64,000 nucleotides of DNA from Thiohalocapsa sp963695445 (GTDB taxonomy: Bacteria; Pseudomonadota; Gammaproteobacteria; Chromatiales; Chromatiaceae). A program made the translations under genes and the position numbers. This document shows, one piece after another, positions 56,789 through 64,000 of the stretch. Position 1 is the stretch's first letter, and each line of letters begins with the position of its first letter. Below the pieces are notes generated by a model. It was not told where the DNA came from. It saw only the letters and a list, made by a program, of their open reading frames with translations, and did no database searches. Location of the stretch: assembly GCA_963695445.1 (NCBI GenBank), contig CAVOGV010000025.1:23020-87019 (forward strand). Direction: 5' to 3'.

Positions 56789-58174
56789 ATGATCCGTCAA
56801 GCAGCGACAGGGCAGACCATGCCGCACCCTATGAACATCCCTTCCCAGCGCGCGGCCGATGATGAACCGCGCGTCGGCTTCGTTAGCCTCGGCTGTCCCA
56901 AGGCCACCGTCGACTCCGAGCGCATCCTGACCCAGCTGCGGGCGGAGGGCTATGGCCTGTCGCCGGACTATCAGGGCGCCGACCTGGTCATCGTCAATAC
57001 CTGTGGCTTTATCGACGCGGCGGTGGAGGAGTCCCTGGCCGCCATCGGCGAGGCCCTGGACGAGAACGGCCGCGTCATCGTCACCGGCTGTCTCGGTGCC
57101 CGCGCGGAGGTCATTCGCGACGCCCATCCCAGCGTGCTGGCGGTCACCGGGGCGCACGCCTACGCCGAGGTCATGGAGGCGGTGCATACCCACCTGCCGC
57201 CGCCGGCGCATCCGTTCACGAGCCTGCTGCCCGCGCAGGGGGTCAAGCTCACGCCGGGCCATTACGCCTATGTGAAGATCTCCGAGGGCTGCAATCACCG
57301 TTGCAGCTTCTGCATCATCCCGAGCATGCGCGGCGATCTGGTCAGCCGACCCATCGGCCAGGTCATGGCCGAGGCCGAGCGGTTGGTGGAGGCCGGCGTG
57401 CGGGAGCTCTTGATCATCTCCCAGGACACCAGCGCCTATGGGCTGGATCTCCGCTATCGGCCCGATTTCTGGCAGGGCCGACCGCTGCGCACCGACATCG
57501 AGAGCCTCGCCCGCAGTCTCGGTGAACTCCAGGCCTGGGTGCGGCTGCACTATGTCTATCCCTATCCGCAGGTGGATCGGCTGATCCCACTGATGGCGGA
57601 CGAACTGATCCTGCCCTACCTGGACATGCCGTTGCAGCACGGCAGCCCCGCCGTGCTCAAGGCGATGCGCCGGCCCGCGGCCACCGAGAAGGTGCTGGAC
57701 CGACTGGCGGACTGGCGCCGCATCTGCCCCGAGCTGGTGCTGCGCAGCACCTTCATCGTCGGCTTCCCCGGCGAGACCGAGGCCGACTTCGAGCTGTTGC
57801 TGGACTTCCTGCGCGAGGCCCAACTCGATCGCGTCGGCTGCTTCGCCTACTCGCCCGTGGACGGCGCCGCTGCCAACGCGCTTTCGGACCCAGTGCCGGA
57901 AGCGCTGAAGCAGGAACGGCTGGAGCGATTCATGAGCGTGCAGGCCGAGATCAGCCGGGCCAAGCTCGCCGCCCGCGTCGGCCAGCGCATGATCGTGCTC
58001 GTGGATGAGGTCGAAGACGACCGCGTCATCGCCCGCAGCCACGCCGACGCCCCCGAGATCGACGGCACCGTCATCATCGACGGCGCCTGGGAGCTCGCCC
58101 CTGGTGACTTTATTGAAGTGGACATCACTGCCAGCGCCGAGCACGACCTGTATGCGGAGCCGGTCGTGGATTGA
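56789..58174 (+). CDS. rimO: Ribosomal protein S12 methylthiotransferase RimO
   Basis: The 461-residue radical SAM methylthiotransferase has an N-terminal UPF0004 domain (VGFVSLGCPKATVDSERILTQL, NTCGFIDAAVEES, VTGCLGAR; three cluster Cys). The radical SAM motif is in EGCNHRCSFCIIPSMRG, followed by DTSAYGLD, DMPLQH and GFPGETEADF, and a C-terminal TRAM domain. It modifies Asp88 of S12. ATG codons at 56789, 56819 and 56831 are possible starts. The frame is intact and the stop is 4 bp from the convergent regulator gene. Confidence 0.95.
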   Translation: MIRQAATGQTMPHPMNIPSQRAADDEPRVGFVSLGCPKATVDSERILTQLRAEGYGLSPDYQGADLVIVNTCGFIDAAVEESLAAIGEALDENGRVIVTGCLGARAEVIRDAHPSVLAVTGAHAYAEVMEAVHTHLPPPAHPFTSLLPAQGVKLTPGHYAYVKISEGCNHRCSFCIIPSMRGDLVSRPIGQVMAEAERLVEAGVRELLIISQDTSAYGLDLRYRPDFWQGRPLRTDIESLARSLGELQAWVRLHYVYPYPQVDRLIPLMADELILPYLDMPLQHGSPAVLKAMRRPAATEKVLDRLADWRRICPELVLRSTFIVGFPGETEADFELLLDFLREAQLDRVGCFAYSPVDGAAANALSDPVPEALKQERLERFMSVQAEISRAKLAARVGQRMIVLVDEVEDDRVIARSHADAPEIDGTVIIDGAWELAPGDFIEVDITASAEHDLYAEPVVD

Positions 58175-58178
58175 TTGG

Positions 58179-60218
58179 CTACTCCGTTGACGGCTCAACG
58201 GATGCGGGGCGGACGTCGGATTTGTCGATCCCGTAGCGCTTCATGCGCGAGGCTAGTGTGGTGGGCTTCAGTCCCAGCCGCTCGGCGGCGCCGTCTTTGC
58301 CGAAGACCTTGCCGCCGCTGGCCGCGAGTGCCGCGATGATCATTGCCCGTTCCTGCTGCCGGCGTTCTTGTTCGTTGCTGGGCGGCGAGGGCCTTGGATC
58401 GCCGCTACTCGCATCGGCCGCGATTGTCGGCGTCGATGCAGTCAACGTTTCCTGACTTACCGCGCCGCCGGGGATATCGATCACGAGCCGGCTGCCGGTG
58501 GAGACGATCAGCGCGCGTTCGATCAGGTTCTCCAGCTCGCGGACGTTGCCTGGCCAGTGATAGGCCTGGAGCCGCTCGGTGTCGGCCCGGCTCAGTTGCA
58601 GTCCGTCGCGCCCATGCCGGCGGCCGAGCTTGGCGAGGAAATGCGACGCCAGCAGCGGGATGTCTTCGGGCCGGTCGCGCAGCGGCACGGACTCGATCGG
58701 GAACACATTGAGCCGATAGAACAGGTCTTCGCGGAAGCGCCCGGCGGCGATCTCGTGTTCGAGCCTGCGATTGGTGGCGGCGACGACGCGCACGTCGACG
58801 TCGCGGGTGCGGGTGTCGCCGACGCGCTCGAATTGCCCCTCCTGCAGTACCCGCAGCAGCTTGCCCTGGAGTTCGAGCGGGATCTCGCCGATCTCGTCCA
58901 GGAACAGCGTGCCCTGATCGGCCAGTTCGAAGCGGCCAACGCGATCGGCCACCGCGCCGGTGAAGGCGCCGCGCACGTGACCGAAGAATTCACTCTCGAA
59001 CAGGTCCGCCGGTACCGCGGCGCAGTTGACCCGGATCAGGGGCCGGTCGCCTCGGCGGCTGGCGCCGTGGATGGCACGCGCGATGAGCTCCTTGCCGGTG
59101 CCGGACGCCCCGCTGATCAGCACCGGCGCGTCGGTGGGGGCCACCAGCTCGATCTTGCGCACCACCTCCCGGACGGCTCGGCTGCGGCCGACGATCTCCC
59201 GATAGTTGGTCTCCTCCTTGAGCGCCTCTTGTAGGTAGTCGTTTTCCAGCTCCAGCCGGTGCTTGAGCTGCTCCAACTCCGCCATCGTGTTGCGCAGGCG
59301 TTCCTCGGCGTCCCGCCGGTCGCTGATGTCGCGAAACACGATCACCGCGCCCACCAGCCGGCCGCGGTCGACGATGGGAGTGCTGGTGTACTCCACCGGA
59401 AAACTGCTGCCGTCCTTGCGCCAGAATACCTCGTCGTCCCGGTGCTGCACGGCGCCCTCGCGGAAGGCGCCATAAATTGGACAGTCGCCGACTGGATAGT
59501 CGCCGCCGTCCGCATGACTGTGGTGGATGGTCGCGTGCATGCCGCGTCCGACCAGTTCGTCGGCGCGAAAGCCCAGCATGCCTTCGGCGGCGGGGTTGAC
59601 GAAGGTGGTCTGGCCGTTGGCGTCTATGCCATAGATGCCCTCGCCGGCGGCGCGCAGAATTAACTGGTTGTCGGATTCGATGTCGGCGAACAGGCGTTCT
59701 ACGCGACGCCACTCCGACAGGCCGCCGCGCACGTAGGCGTCGGCGTCGGAGTGCAGCTCGCGCCGGCGTACAGTGGTGAGGTCGCGCGCGGCGATCAGCA
59801 ACTGGTCACCGTCGGCGGCGGGCATGCGTCGCGCGTTGTATTCCACCGGGATGCGCGAGCCGTCGGGTCGCTCGCAGCTGAGGCTGTTGGTCCACGCCTC
59901 GCCGCGCTCCAGCACCGCTTCGGTGAACACCACCAGCGCGCCACGCTCTCCGCGGTGCAACTGGCTCACCGGCAGCTGCAAAAGCGCGCTCCTGTCCCGA
60001 CCCAGCAGGCTGCAGGCGCGGCCGTTGGCCTCGATGATGCGGTCAGCGACCGGGTCCCAAAGCATCTGCGCGTCGGGATGGTACTCGAATAGGGTGCGAA
60101 AGCCTTCTGGATCGAGGGAGGGAGCACCGTTGGAATGAGCGGGCATGAACTTGCTATCGGTTGATGACTGTGCCGAATGCGTCAGGTACGAATCTAGGCT
60201 ACGAAAAGTCGTGGTCAT
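58179..60218 (-). CDS. PAS-domain sigma-54-dependent transcriptional activator
   Basis: The 679-residue enhancer-binding protein has two PAS domains (about 37-150 and 182-300, the second with GIDANGQTTFVNPAAEGMLGF and a PAC end), a linker coiled coil (305-335), and an AAA+ domain. The AAA+ domain shows Walker A GASGTGKE (370-377), the sigma-54 contact loop GAFTGA (417-422) and Walker B GTLFLDEIGE (436-445). A Fis-type helix-turn-helix ends the protein (GAAERLGLKPTTLASRMKRYGI). It has no receiver domain, so PAS ligands or redox state are the likely signal. It is divergent from the ABC operon whose sigma-54 promoter it probably activates. Confidence 0.93.
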   Translation of the reverse strand: MTTTFRSLDSYLTHSAQSSTDSKFMPAHSNGAPSLDPEGFRTLFEYHPDAQMLWDPVADRIIEANGRACSLLGRDRSALLQLPVSQLHRGERGALVVFTEAVLERGEAWTNSLSCERPDGSRIPVEYNARRMPAADGDQLLIAARDLTTVRRRELHSDADAYVRGGLSEWRRVERLFADIESDNQLILRAAGEGIYGIDANGQTTFVNPAAEGMLGFRADELVGRGMHATIHHSHADGGDYPVGDCPIYGAFREGAVQHRDDEVFWRKDGSSFPVEYTSTPIVDRGRLVGAVIVFRDISDRRDAEERLRNTMAELEQLKHRLELENDYLQEALKEETNYREIVGRSRAVREVVRKIELVAPTDAPVLISGASGTGKELIARAIHGASRRGDRPLIRVNCAAVPADLFESEFFGHVRGAFTGAVADRVGRFELADQGTLFLDEIGEIPLELQGKLLRVLQEGQFERVGDTRTRDVDVRVVAATNRRLEHEIAAGRFREDLFYRLNVFPIESVPLRDRPEDIPLLASHFLAKLGRRHGRDGLQLSRADTERLQAYHWPGNVRELENLIERALIVSTGSRLVIDIPGGAVSQETLTASTPTIAADASSGDPRPSPPSNEQERRQQERAMIIAALAASGGKVFGKDGAAERLGLKPTTLASRMKRYGIDKSDVRPASVEPSTE

Positions 60219-60250
60219 ACAACGAGAATTCGTGAATCACGATATTTCGT
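60201..60250. promoter_or_regulatory. Three ACGA-N4-TCGT palindromes (candidate activator sites)
   Basis: Exact 12-bp palindromes lie at 60201-60212, 60222-60233 and 60239-60250 (centres 21 and 17 bp apart), between the activator gene and the sigma-54 promoter, 72-136 bp upstream of the -24 element. The first overlaps the activator's start region. Number and placement suit upstream activating sequences. Confidence 0.65.
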
Positions 60251-60321
60251 AGCTCGGGCCTTGTCCACCTTGATCGATAAAACTGTCGTCGAATCAAAAC
60301 CCGAGCAGTCTTCTGGGGATT

Positions 60322-60337
60322 TGGCACATCGGTTGCT
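60322..60337 (+). promoter_or_regulatory. Sigma-54 (-24/-12) promoter of the ABC transporter operon
   Basis: TGGCACA-N4-TTGCT has GG at 60323-60324 and GC at 60335-60336 with the exact 10-bp spacing of RpoN promoters, and matches the TGGCACG-N4-TTGC consensus at all but one position. Transcription would start near 60348, about 120 bp before the binding-protein ATG at 60468. Confidence 0.85.
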
Positions 60338-60467
60338 GTACATACGGGGTAAGTAGGCAGCCGCTCAGGTCATCGCGCCCGGGCTGCGAATTGAGTTATC
60401 GCTTTCCAGAAAGCGCCGGGCCAGTGCCCGCGCTGTCTTCCGTCTCTTTCAGTCACAGGGGAACACG

Positions 60468-61961
60468 ATGTCGTACCGAAGCCTGGGAAATCCCTTCGAT
60501 GCCGATACCGACCTGCAACACGGCCCGGCCTGCAACTGTCCGATCTGCGTCTTCAAGCGGGAGCCCGAGGCCTCACGGTACGAGTGCACCGAATCGCAGA
60601 TGACCGAACGTCTGGAACGCGCGGTCTTCGACGGCGCCGCGACCACCGCGGATGCCTCGCCCGTCTTCGCCGCGTCGGCCGCGAAGCGCGAGCCGTTCGC
60701 CACCCCGGACGACGTCATGGACCGGGCGGTCGAGAGCGCCATCGTACGCGGCCTGTTCGGCCACAACGACATGAGCCGACGCAACTTCCTCGGTCTGGTC
60801 GGCGGCAGCACCCTGGCCGGCATCCTCGGCACCATGCTGCCGATGGATAAGATCAAGGCAGCGGTGAAGGAAGAGATGCTGAAGCCCGAAAAGACCAAGC
60901 TCAAGGTTGGCTTCGTGCCCATCACCTGCGCCACGCCCATCATCATGGCCCATCCGCTGGGCTTCTACGAAAAATATGGTCTGGACGTCGACGTGATCAA
61001 GACCGCCGGCTGGGCGGTGGCACGTGACAAATCGTTAGCCAAAGAATACGACGCCTCGCATATGCTGACGCCAATGCCGTTGGCGATGACCATGGGCGCC
61101 GGCTCGACTGCCGTGCCGTATCGGATGCCGGCGGTGGAGAACATCAACGGCCAGGCGATCGTGCTGCATGTCGATCACAAGGACAAGCGCGACCCGAAGG
61201 ACTGGAAGGGCTTCAAGTTCGGCGTGCCCTTCGACTACAGCATGCACAACTTCCTGTTGCGTTACTACGTGGCCGAGCATGGGCTCGACCCGGACAAGGA
61301 CATCCAGATCCGTGTCGTGCCGCCGCCGGAGATGGTCGCCAATCTACGTGCCGGAAACCTCGACGGCTACTTGTCGCCGGACCCGTTCAACCAGCGCGCG
61401 GTGTGGGAGAAGGTGGGCTTCATCCACCTCCTGACCAAAGACATCTGGCCTGGGCATCCGTGCTGCGCCTTTGCCTGCTCGGACGAGTTCGCAACCACGC
61501 TGCCGAACACCTATGCGGCGCTGCTTAAGTCCATCGTCGACGCGACGCACTACTCGCAGAAGGCCGAGAACCGCAAGGAGATCTCCGCGGCCATCGCGCC
61601 GAAGAACTACCTCAACCAGCCCGTCCCAGTGATCGAGCAGGTGCTGACCGGGCGCTTCGCGGATGGTCTCGGCAACATCCAAGACGTCCCGGATCGCATC
61701 GACTTCGATCCCTTCCCTTGGCACTCCATGGCGGTCTGGATTCTCACCCAGATGAAGCGCTGGGGTTATGTCGAGGGCGACATCGACTACAAGGGCATCG
61801 CCGAGCAGGTCTACCTGGCCTCCGACGCGGGCAAGTACATGGCAGAACTCGGCTATCCGGTGCCGGACAAGACCTACGAGAACTACATGATCATGGGCAA
61901 GGAGTTCGACTGGACCAAGCCGGAGGAGTACGTCCAGAGCTTCGCGATCAAGCGGACCTGA
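60468..61961 (+). CDS. NrtA/CmpA-type ABC substrate-binding protein with Cys-rich N-terminal extension
   Basis: The 497-residue protein belongs to the nitrate/bicarbonate/cyanate (NrtA-CmpA) binding class: KLKVGFVPITCATPIIMAHPLGFYEKYGLDVDVIK, MLTPMPLAMTMG, GVPFDYSMHNFLLRYYVAEHGLDPD and PFPWHSMAVWILTQMKRWGY. A twin-arginine signal SRRNFLGLVGGSTLAGIL sits at about 103-120, after a 100-residue extension with Cys22, Cys24, Cys27 and Cys40 (ACNCPICVFKREPE). Such an extension before a Tat signal is unusual. The permease gene starts 4 bp after its stop. The substrate is not determinable here. Confidence 0.88.
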   Translation: MSYRSLGNPFDADTDLQHGPACNCPICVFKREPEASRYECTESQMTERLERAVFDGAATTADASPVFAASAAKREPFATPDDVMDRAVESAIVRGLFGHNDMSRRNFLGLVGGSTLAGILGTMLPMDKIKAAVKEEMLKPEKTKLKVGFVPITCATPIIMAHPLGFYEKYGLDVDVIKTAGWAVARDKSLAKEYDASHMLTPMPLAMTMGAGSTAVPYRMPAVENINGQAIVLHVDHKDKRDPKDWKGFKFGVPFDYSMHNFLLRYYVAEHGLDPDKDIQIRVVPPPEMVANLRAGNLDGYLSPDPFNQRAVWEKVGFIHLLTKDIWPGHPCCAFACSDEFATTLPNTYAALLKSIVDATHYSQKAENRKEISAAIAPKNYLNQPVPVIEQVLTGRFADGLGNIQDVPDRIDFDPFPWHSMAVWILTQMKRWGYVEGDIDYKGIAEQVYLASDAGKYMAELGYPVPDKTYENYMIMGKEFDWTKPEEYVQSFAIKRT

Positions 61962-61965
61962 ACCG

Positions 61966-62796
61966 ATGCTGCAATCACTGCATCTGCGCGCGGCGCTGGT
62001 CTCGGTGCTGTTGCTGGTGGTGTCGCTGGGGCTGTGGGAGCTGACCAGCCAGCCGCCGGCGGCCACCGAGGCGGTGTCGGAATACGAACTGCTCATGGGC
62101 GGGGCCGACCAAGAGGCCCGCGTGCCGCCGCCGTCGGCGGTCATTGGGCTGGCGATCGAGGAGCTGTCCAACCCGTTCTATGACGTTGGGCCGAACGACA
62201 AGGGGATCGGCATTCAGCTGGGGTATTCCATCTACCGGGTGTTGACGGGATTCACGCTAGCGGCGCTGATCGCGATCCCGGTGGGCTTCCTGATCGGCAT
62301 GTCGCCGCTGATGTACAAGGCGCTGAATCCGTTCATCCAGGTGTTGCGGCCCATCTCGCCGCTGGCCTGGATGCCGCTGGCGCTGTTCATCATCAAGGAC
62401 TCGGAGACCTCGTCGATCTTCGTCATCTTCATCTGCAGCATCTGGCCGATGCTGATCAACACCGCGTTCGGCGTCGCCTCGGTGCGCACGGATTGGATCA
62501 ACGTTGCCCGCACCCACGAGCTGAATGCCTTCCAGACCGCCATCCAGGTGATCCTGCCGGCGGCGGCGCCCACCATCCTGACCGGTATGCGCATCTCCAT
62601 CGGCATCGCCTGGCTGGTCATCGTCGCCGCGGAGATGCTCGTGGGTGGCACCGGCATTGGCTATTACGTGTGGAACGAGTGGAACAACCTCGACCTGACC
62701 AGCGTGATCTTCTCGATCCTGATGATCGGCGTGGTCGGCATGTTGCTCGATATCGCCCTGGCGGCGGCCACCAAGGCCGTCCAGTACCAGGAGTAG
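61966..62796 (+). CDS. ABC transporter permease, NrtB/TauC type
   Basis: The 276-residue inner-membrane permease starts with an N-terminal membrane helix and a periplasmic segment (VPPPSAVIGLAIEELSNPFYDVGPNDKGIGIQL). The conserved core has IPVGFLIGMSPLMYKALNPFIQVLRPISPLAWMPLALFI and the EAA loop, NAFQTAIQVILPAAAPTILTGMRISIGIAW. This core is typical for nitrate/sulfonate/taurine permeases. It is 4 bp from the binding-protein gene and 6 bp from the ATPase gene, so one operon. Confidence 0.93.
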   Translation: MLQSLHLRAALVSVLLLVVSLGLWELTSQPPAATEAVSEYELLMGGADQEARVPPPSAVIGLAIEELSNPFYDVGPNDKGIGIQLGYSIYRVLTGFTLAALIAIPVGFLIGMSPLMYKALNPFIQVLRPISPLAWMPLALFIIKDSETSSIFVIFICSIWPMLINTAFGVASVRTDWINVARTHELNAFQTAIQVILPAAAPTILTGMRISIGIAWLVIVAAEMLVGGTGIGYYVWNEWNNLDLTSVIFSILMIGVVGMLLDIALAAATKAVQYQE

Positions 62797-62802
62797 GGCG
62801 CC

Positions 62803-63753
62803 ATGAATCCACACTTCCTAGAAGTCAAAGACCTCGCCAAGCGCTTCCCCGGCAAGGACGGCGAACTGACGGTATTCGAGGACGTCAGCTTCAGCGTCGA
62901 GAAGGGCGAGTTCGTCTGCATCATCGGCCATTCCGGCTGTGGCAAGTCCACCATCCTGAACGTGCTCGCTGGACTCGACCAAGCCAGCGGCGGCGAGGTC
63001 TACATGACCGGCCACGAGGTCACCGGACCGGCACTGGAACGCGGCGTCGTGTTCCAAAACTACTCGCTGCTGCCTTGGCGCTCGGCGCTGCGCAACGTCA
63101 CCTTCGGCGTGCAGGCGCGGTGGCCGGGCTGGAGCAAGGCGCAGGTGCGCGAACACAGCCTCAAGTATCTGCACATGGTCGGCCTCAAGGACGGCGCGGA
63201 GCAGCGCAAGCCGAGCCAGCTGTCCGGCGGCATGCGTCAGCGCGTGTCCATCGCCCGCGCCTTCGCCATCGAACCCAAGCTGCTGCTGCTCGATGAGCCC
63301 TTCGGCGCCCTCGACGCCCTGACCCGCGGCACCATCCAGGACGAGCTGCTGAAGATCTGCGCCGAGACCCATCAGACGGTGTTCATGATCACGCACGATG
63401 TCGATGAGGCCATCCTGCTCGCCGACCGCATCCTCCTGATGACCAACGGCCCCCACGCGCGGATTGCGGAGTCGGTGCGGGTCTCCATCGAGCGGCCGCG
63501 GGACCGAACGACCATTGTGCACGACCCGGCCTACTATCCGATCCGCAACCATTTGGTGGACTTCCTGGTGTCGCGCTCGCGGGAGCTGTCGGATCGTGAC
63601 GATGCCGCGCGCGACGCTGGTGGCAGCAATGCCGTGCCGGTATCCGGGGTGCCGCTGGAGGTCGATCCGGGTGCCGATGCCAGCCGCGCGGAGGCGGATG
63701 CCGCTGAGGCCAGGCGCGCGTCTGGTCGGCTGAAGGCCGTCAACGGCAACTAA
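62803..63753 (+). CDS. ABC transporter ATP-binding protein, NrtD/TauB type
   Basis: The 316-residue ATPase has Walker A GHSGCGKST (42-50), the Q loop in VVFQNYSLLPW, the signature LSGGMRQRVSIARAFA, Walker B LLLLDEPFGALD and the H loop VFMITHDVDEA. NrtD-like features include NGPHARIAESVRVSIERPRDR. A C-terminal extension of about 60 residues (acidic/Ala-rich) has no counterpart in the short family members. It energises the upstream permease. Confidence 0.94.
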   Translation: MNPHFLEVKDLAKRFPGKDGELTVFEDVSFSVEKGEFVCIIGHSGCGKSTILNVLAGLDQASGGEVYMTGHEVTGPALERGVVFQNYSLLPWRSALRNVTFGVQARWPGWSKAQVREHSLKYLHMVGLKDGAEQRKPSQLSGGMRQRVSIARAFAIEPKLLLLDEPFGALDALTRGTIQDELLKICAETHQTVFMITHDVDEAILLADRILLMTNGPHARIAESVRVSIERPRDRTTIVHDPAYYPIRNHLVDFLVSRSRELSDRDDAARDAGGSNAVPVSGVPLEVDPGADASRAEADAAEARRASGRLKAVNGN

Positions 63754-63771
63754 TTCAAACGGGGTACGTCC

Positions 63772-64000
63772 ATGACCGCCTGTGCACTGGAGAGCAATGG
63801 CTTCGAGCCGAGCGATGAGCGATGCGCCGTCGACGAGCGCGTGCCGGTCACGGTCCTGACCGGCTTCCTCGGCTCCGGCAAGACCACGCTGCTGAATCGC
63901 ATCCTCAGCGAGCAGCACGGACAGCGCATCGCCGTGGTCGAGAACGAGTATGGAGAGATCGGTATCGACCACGAACTGGTGGTGCAGACCGACGAAGAAA
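63772..64000 (+). CDS. CobW/G3E-family metal-binding GTPase, N-terminal part (runs off the window)
   Basis: ATG 63772 begins 18 bp after the ATPase stop. The visible 76 residues contain VPVTVLTGFLGSGKTTLLNRIL (Walker A of G3E GTPases) and VVENEYGEIGIDHELVV. CobW/YjiA/Nha3-type proteins insert or deliver metals (Zn, Co) to enzymes. Its place as the last visible gene of the ABC operon suggests that a metalloenzyme acting on the transported substrate lies beyond the window (inference). Confidence 0.9.
   Translation, partial: MTACALESNGFEPSDERCAVDERVPVTVLTGFLGSGKTTLLNRILSEQHGQRIAVVENEYGEIGIDHELVVQTDEE

Overview
The window is high-GC gammaproteobacterial chromosome. Several neighbourhoods are classical for that class: ratA-rnfH beside divergent bamE/fur, rimP-nusA-infB-rbfA-truB-rpsO-pnp, rhlB divergent from trxA-rho, and nudE divergent from yrfG. 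GC content, gene content and a bacterial CarS-type protein would fit the Chromatiales (purple sulfur bacteria and relatives). That placement is inference only, because no photosynthesis or sulfur-oxidation gene is present.

Layout. 1-11.2 kb: 3' end of glmM, an NSS sodium symporter, ratA-rnfH, bamE, fur, an L,D-transpeptidase with DppB/DppC-type permeases and nagZ (a plausible peptidoglycan-recycling group), then hpt, a hemerythrin-like gene and an S-methyl-5'-thioinosine phosphorylase (purine/MTA salvage), an Ala/Pro-rich membrane protein and an SprT-like metalloprotease. 11.5-21.1 kb: transcription/translation superoperon with tandem terminators in front and one behind. 21.2-28.5 kb: a B12-binding radical SAM gene, the 3' relic of a probable group II intron, a BrnT/antitoxin pair and a MFP-RND efflux operon. 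28.6-34.3 kb: a run of small, mostly secreted or membrane envelope genes (lysozyme-inhibitor-like proteins, lipoproteins, LysM/BON, SH3, GlsB-like). 34.8-49.9 kb: degenerate ApbE-like lipoprotein, PqiA-like protein, rho, trxA, rhlB, yrfG, nudE, tandem-thioredoxin protein, CarS-like protein, phosphoesterase, periplasmic beta-carbonic anhydrase, DUF3530, DUF6279, MOSC and DCC proteins. 50-56.4 kb: a second MFP-RND operon, an SDR protein, SlpA and a 46-residue Cys-rich membrane protein. 56.8-64 kb: rimO, a PAS/sigma-54 activator and a divergent NrtA/CmpA-type ABC operon followed by a CobW-type GTPase that runs off the end.

Two points matter most. First, about twenty otherwise well-conserved genes, including the essential infB and also nusA, pnp and rbfA, carry single-base frame changes, often in short G/C or A runs. 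The simplest explanation is an error-prone assembly, so such genes are annotated here across the break instead of as true pseudogenes. Second, the most coherent new-looking regulatory unit is at 58.2-64 kb: a sigma-54 activator gene, three ACGA-N4-TCGT palindromes, an excellent -24/-12 promoter, and an ABC operon whose binding protein has an unusual Cys-rich extension of about 100 residues before its twin-arginine signal.
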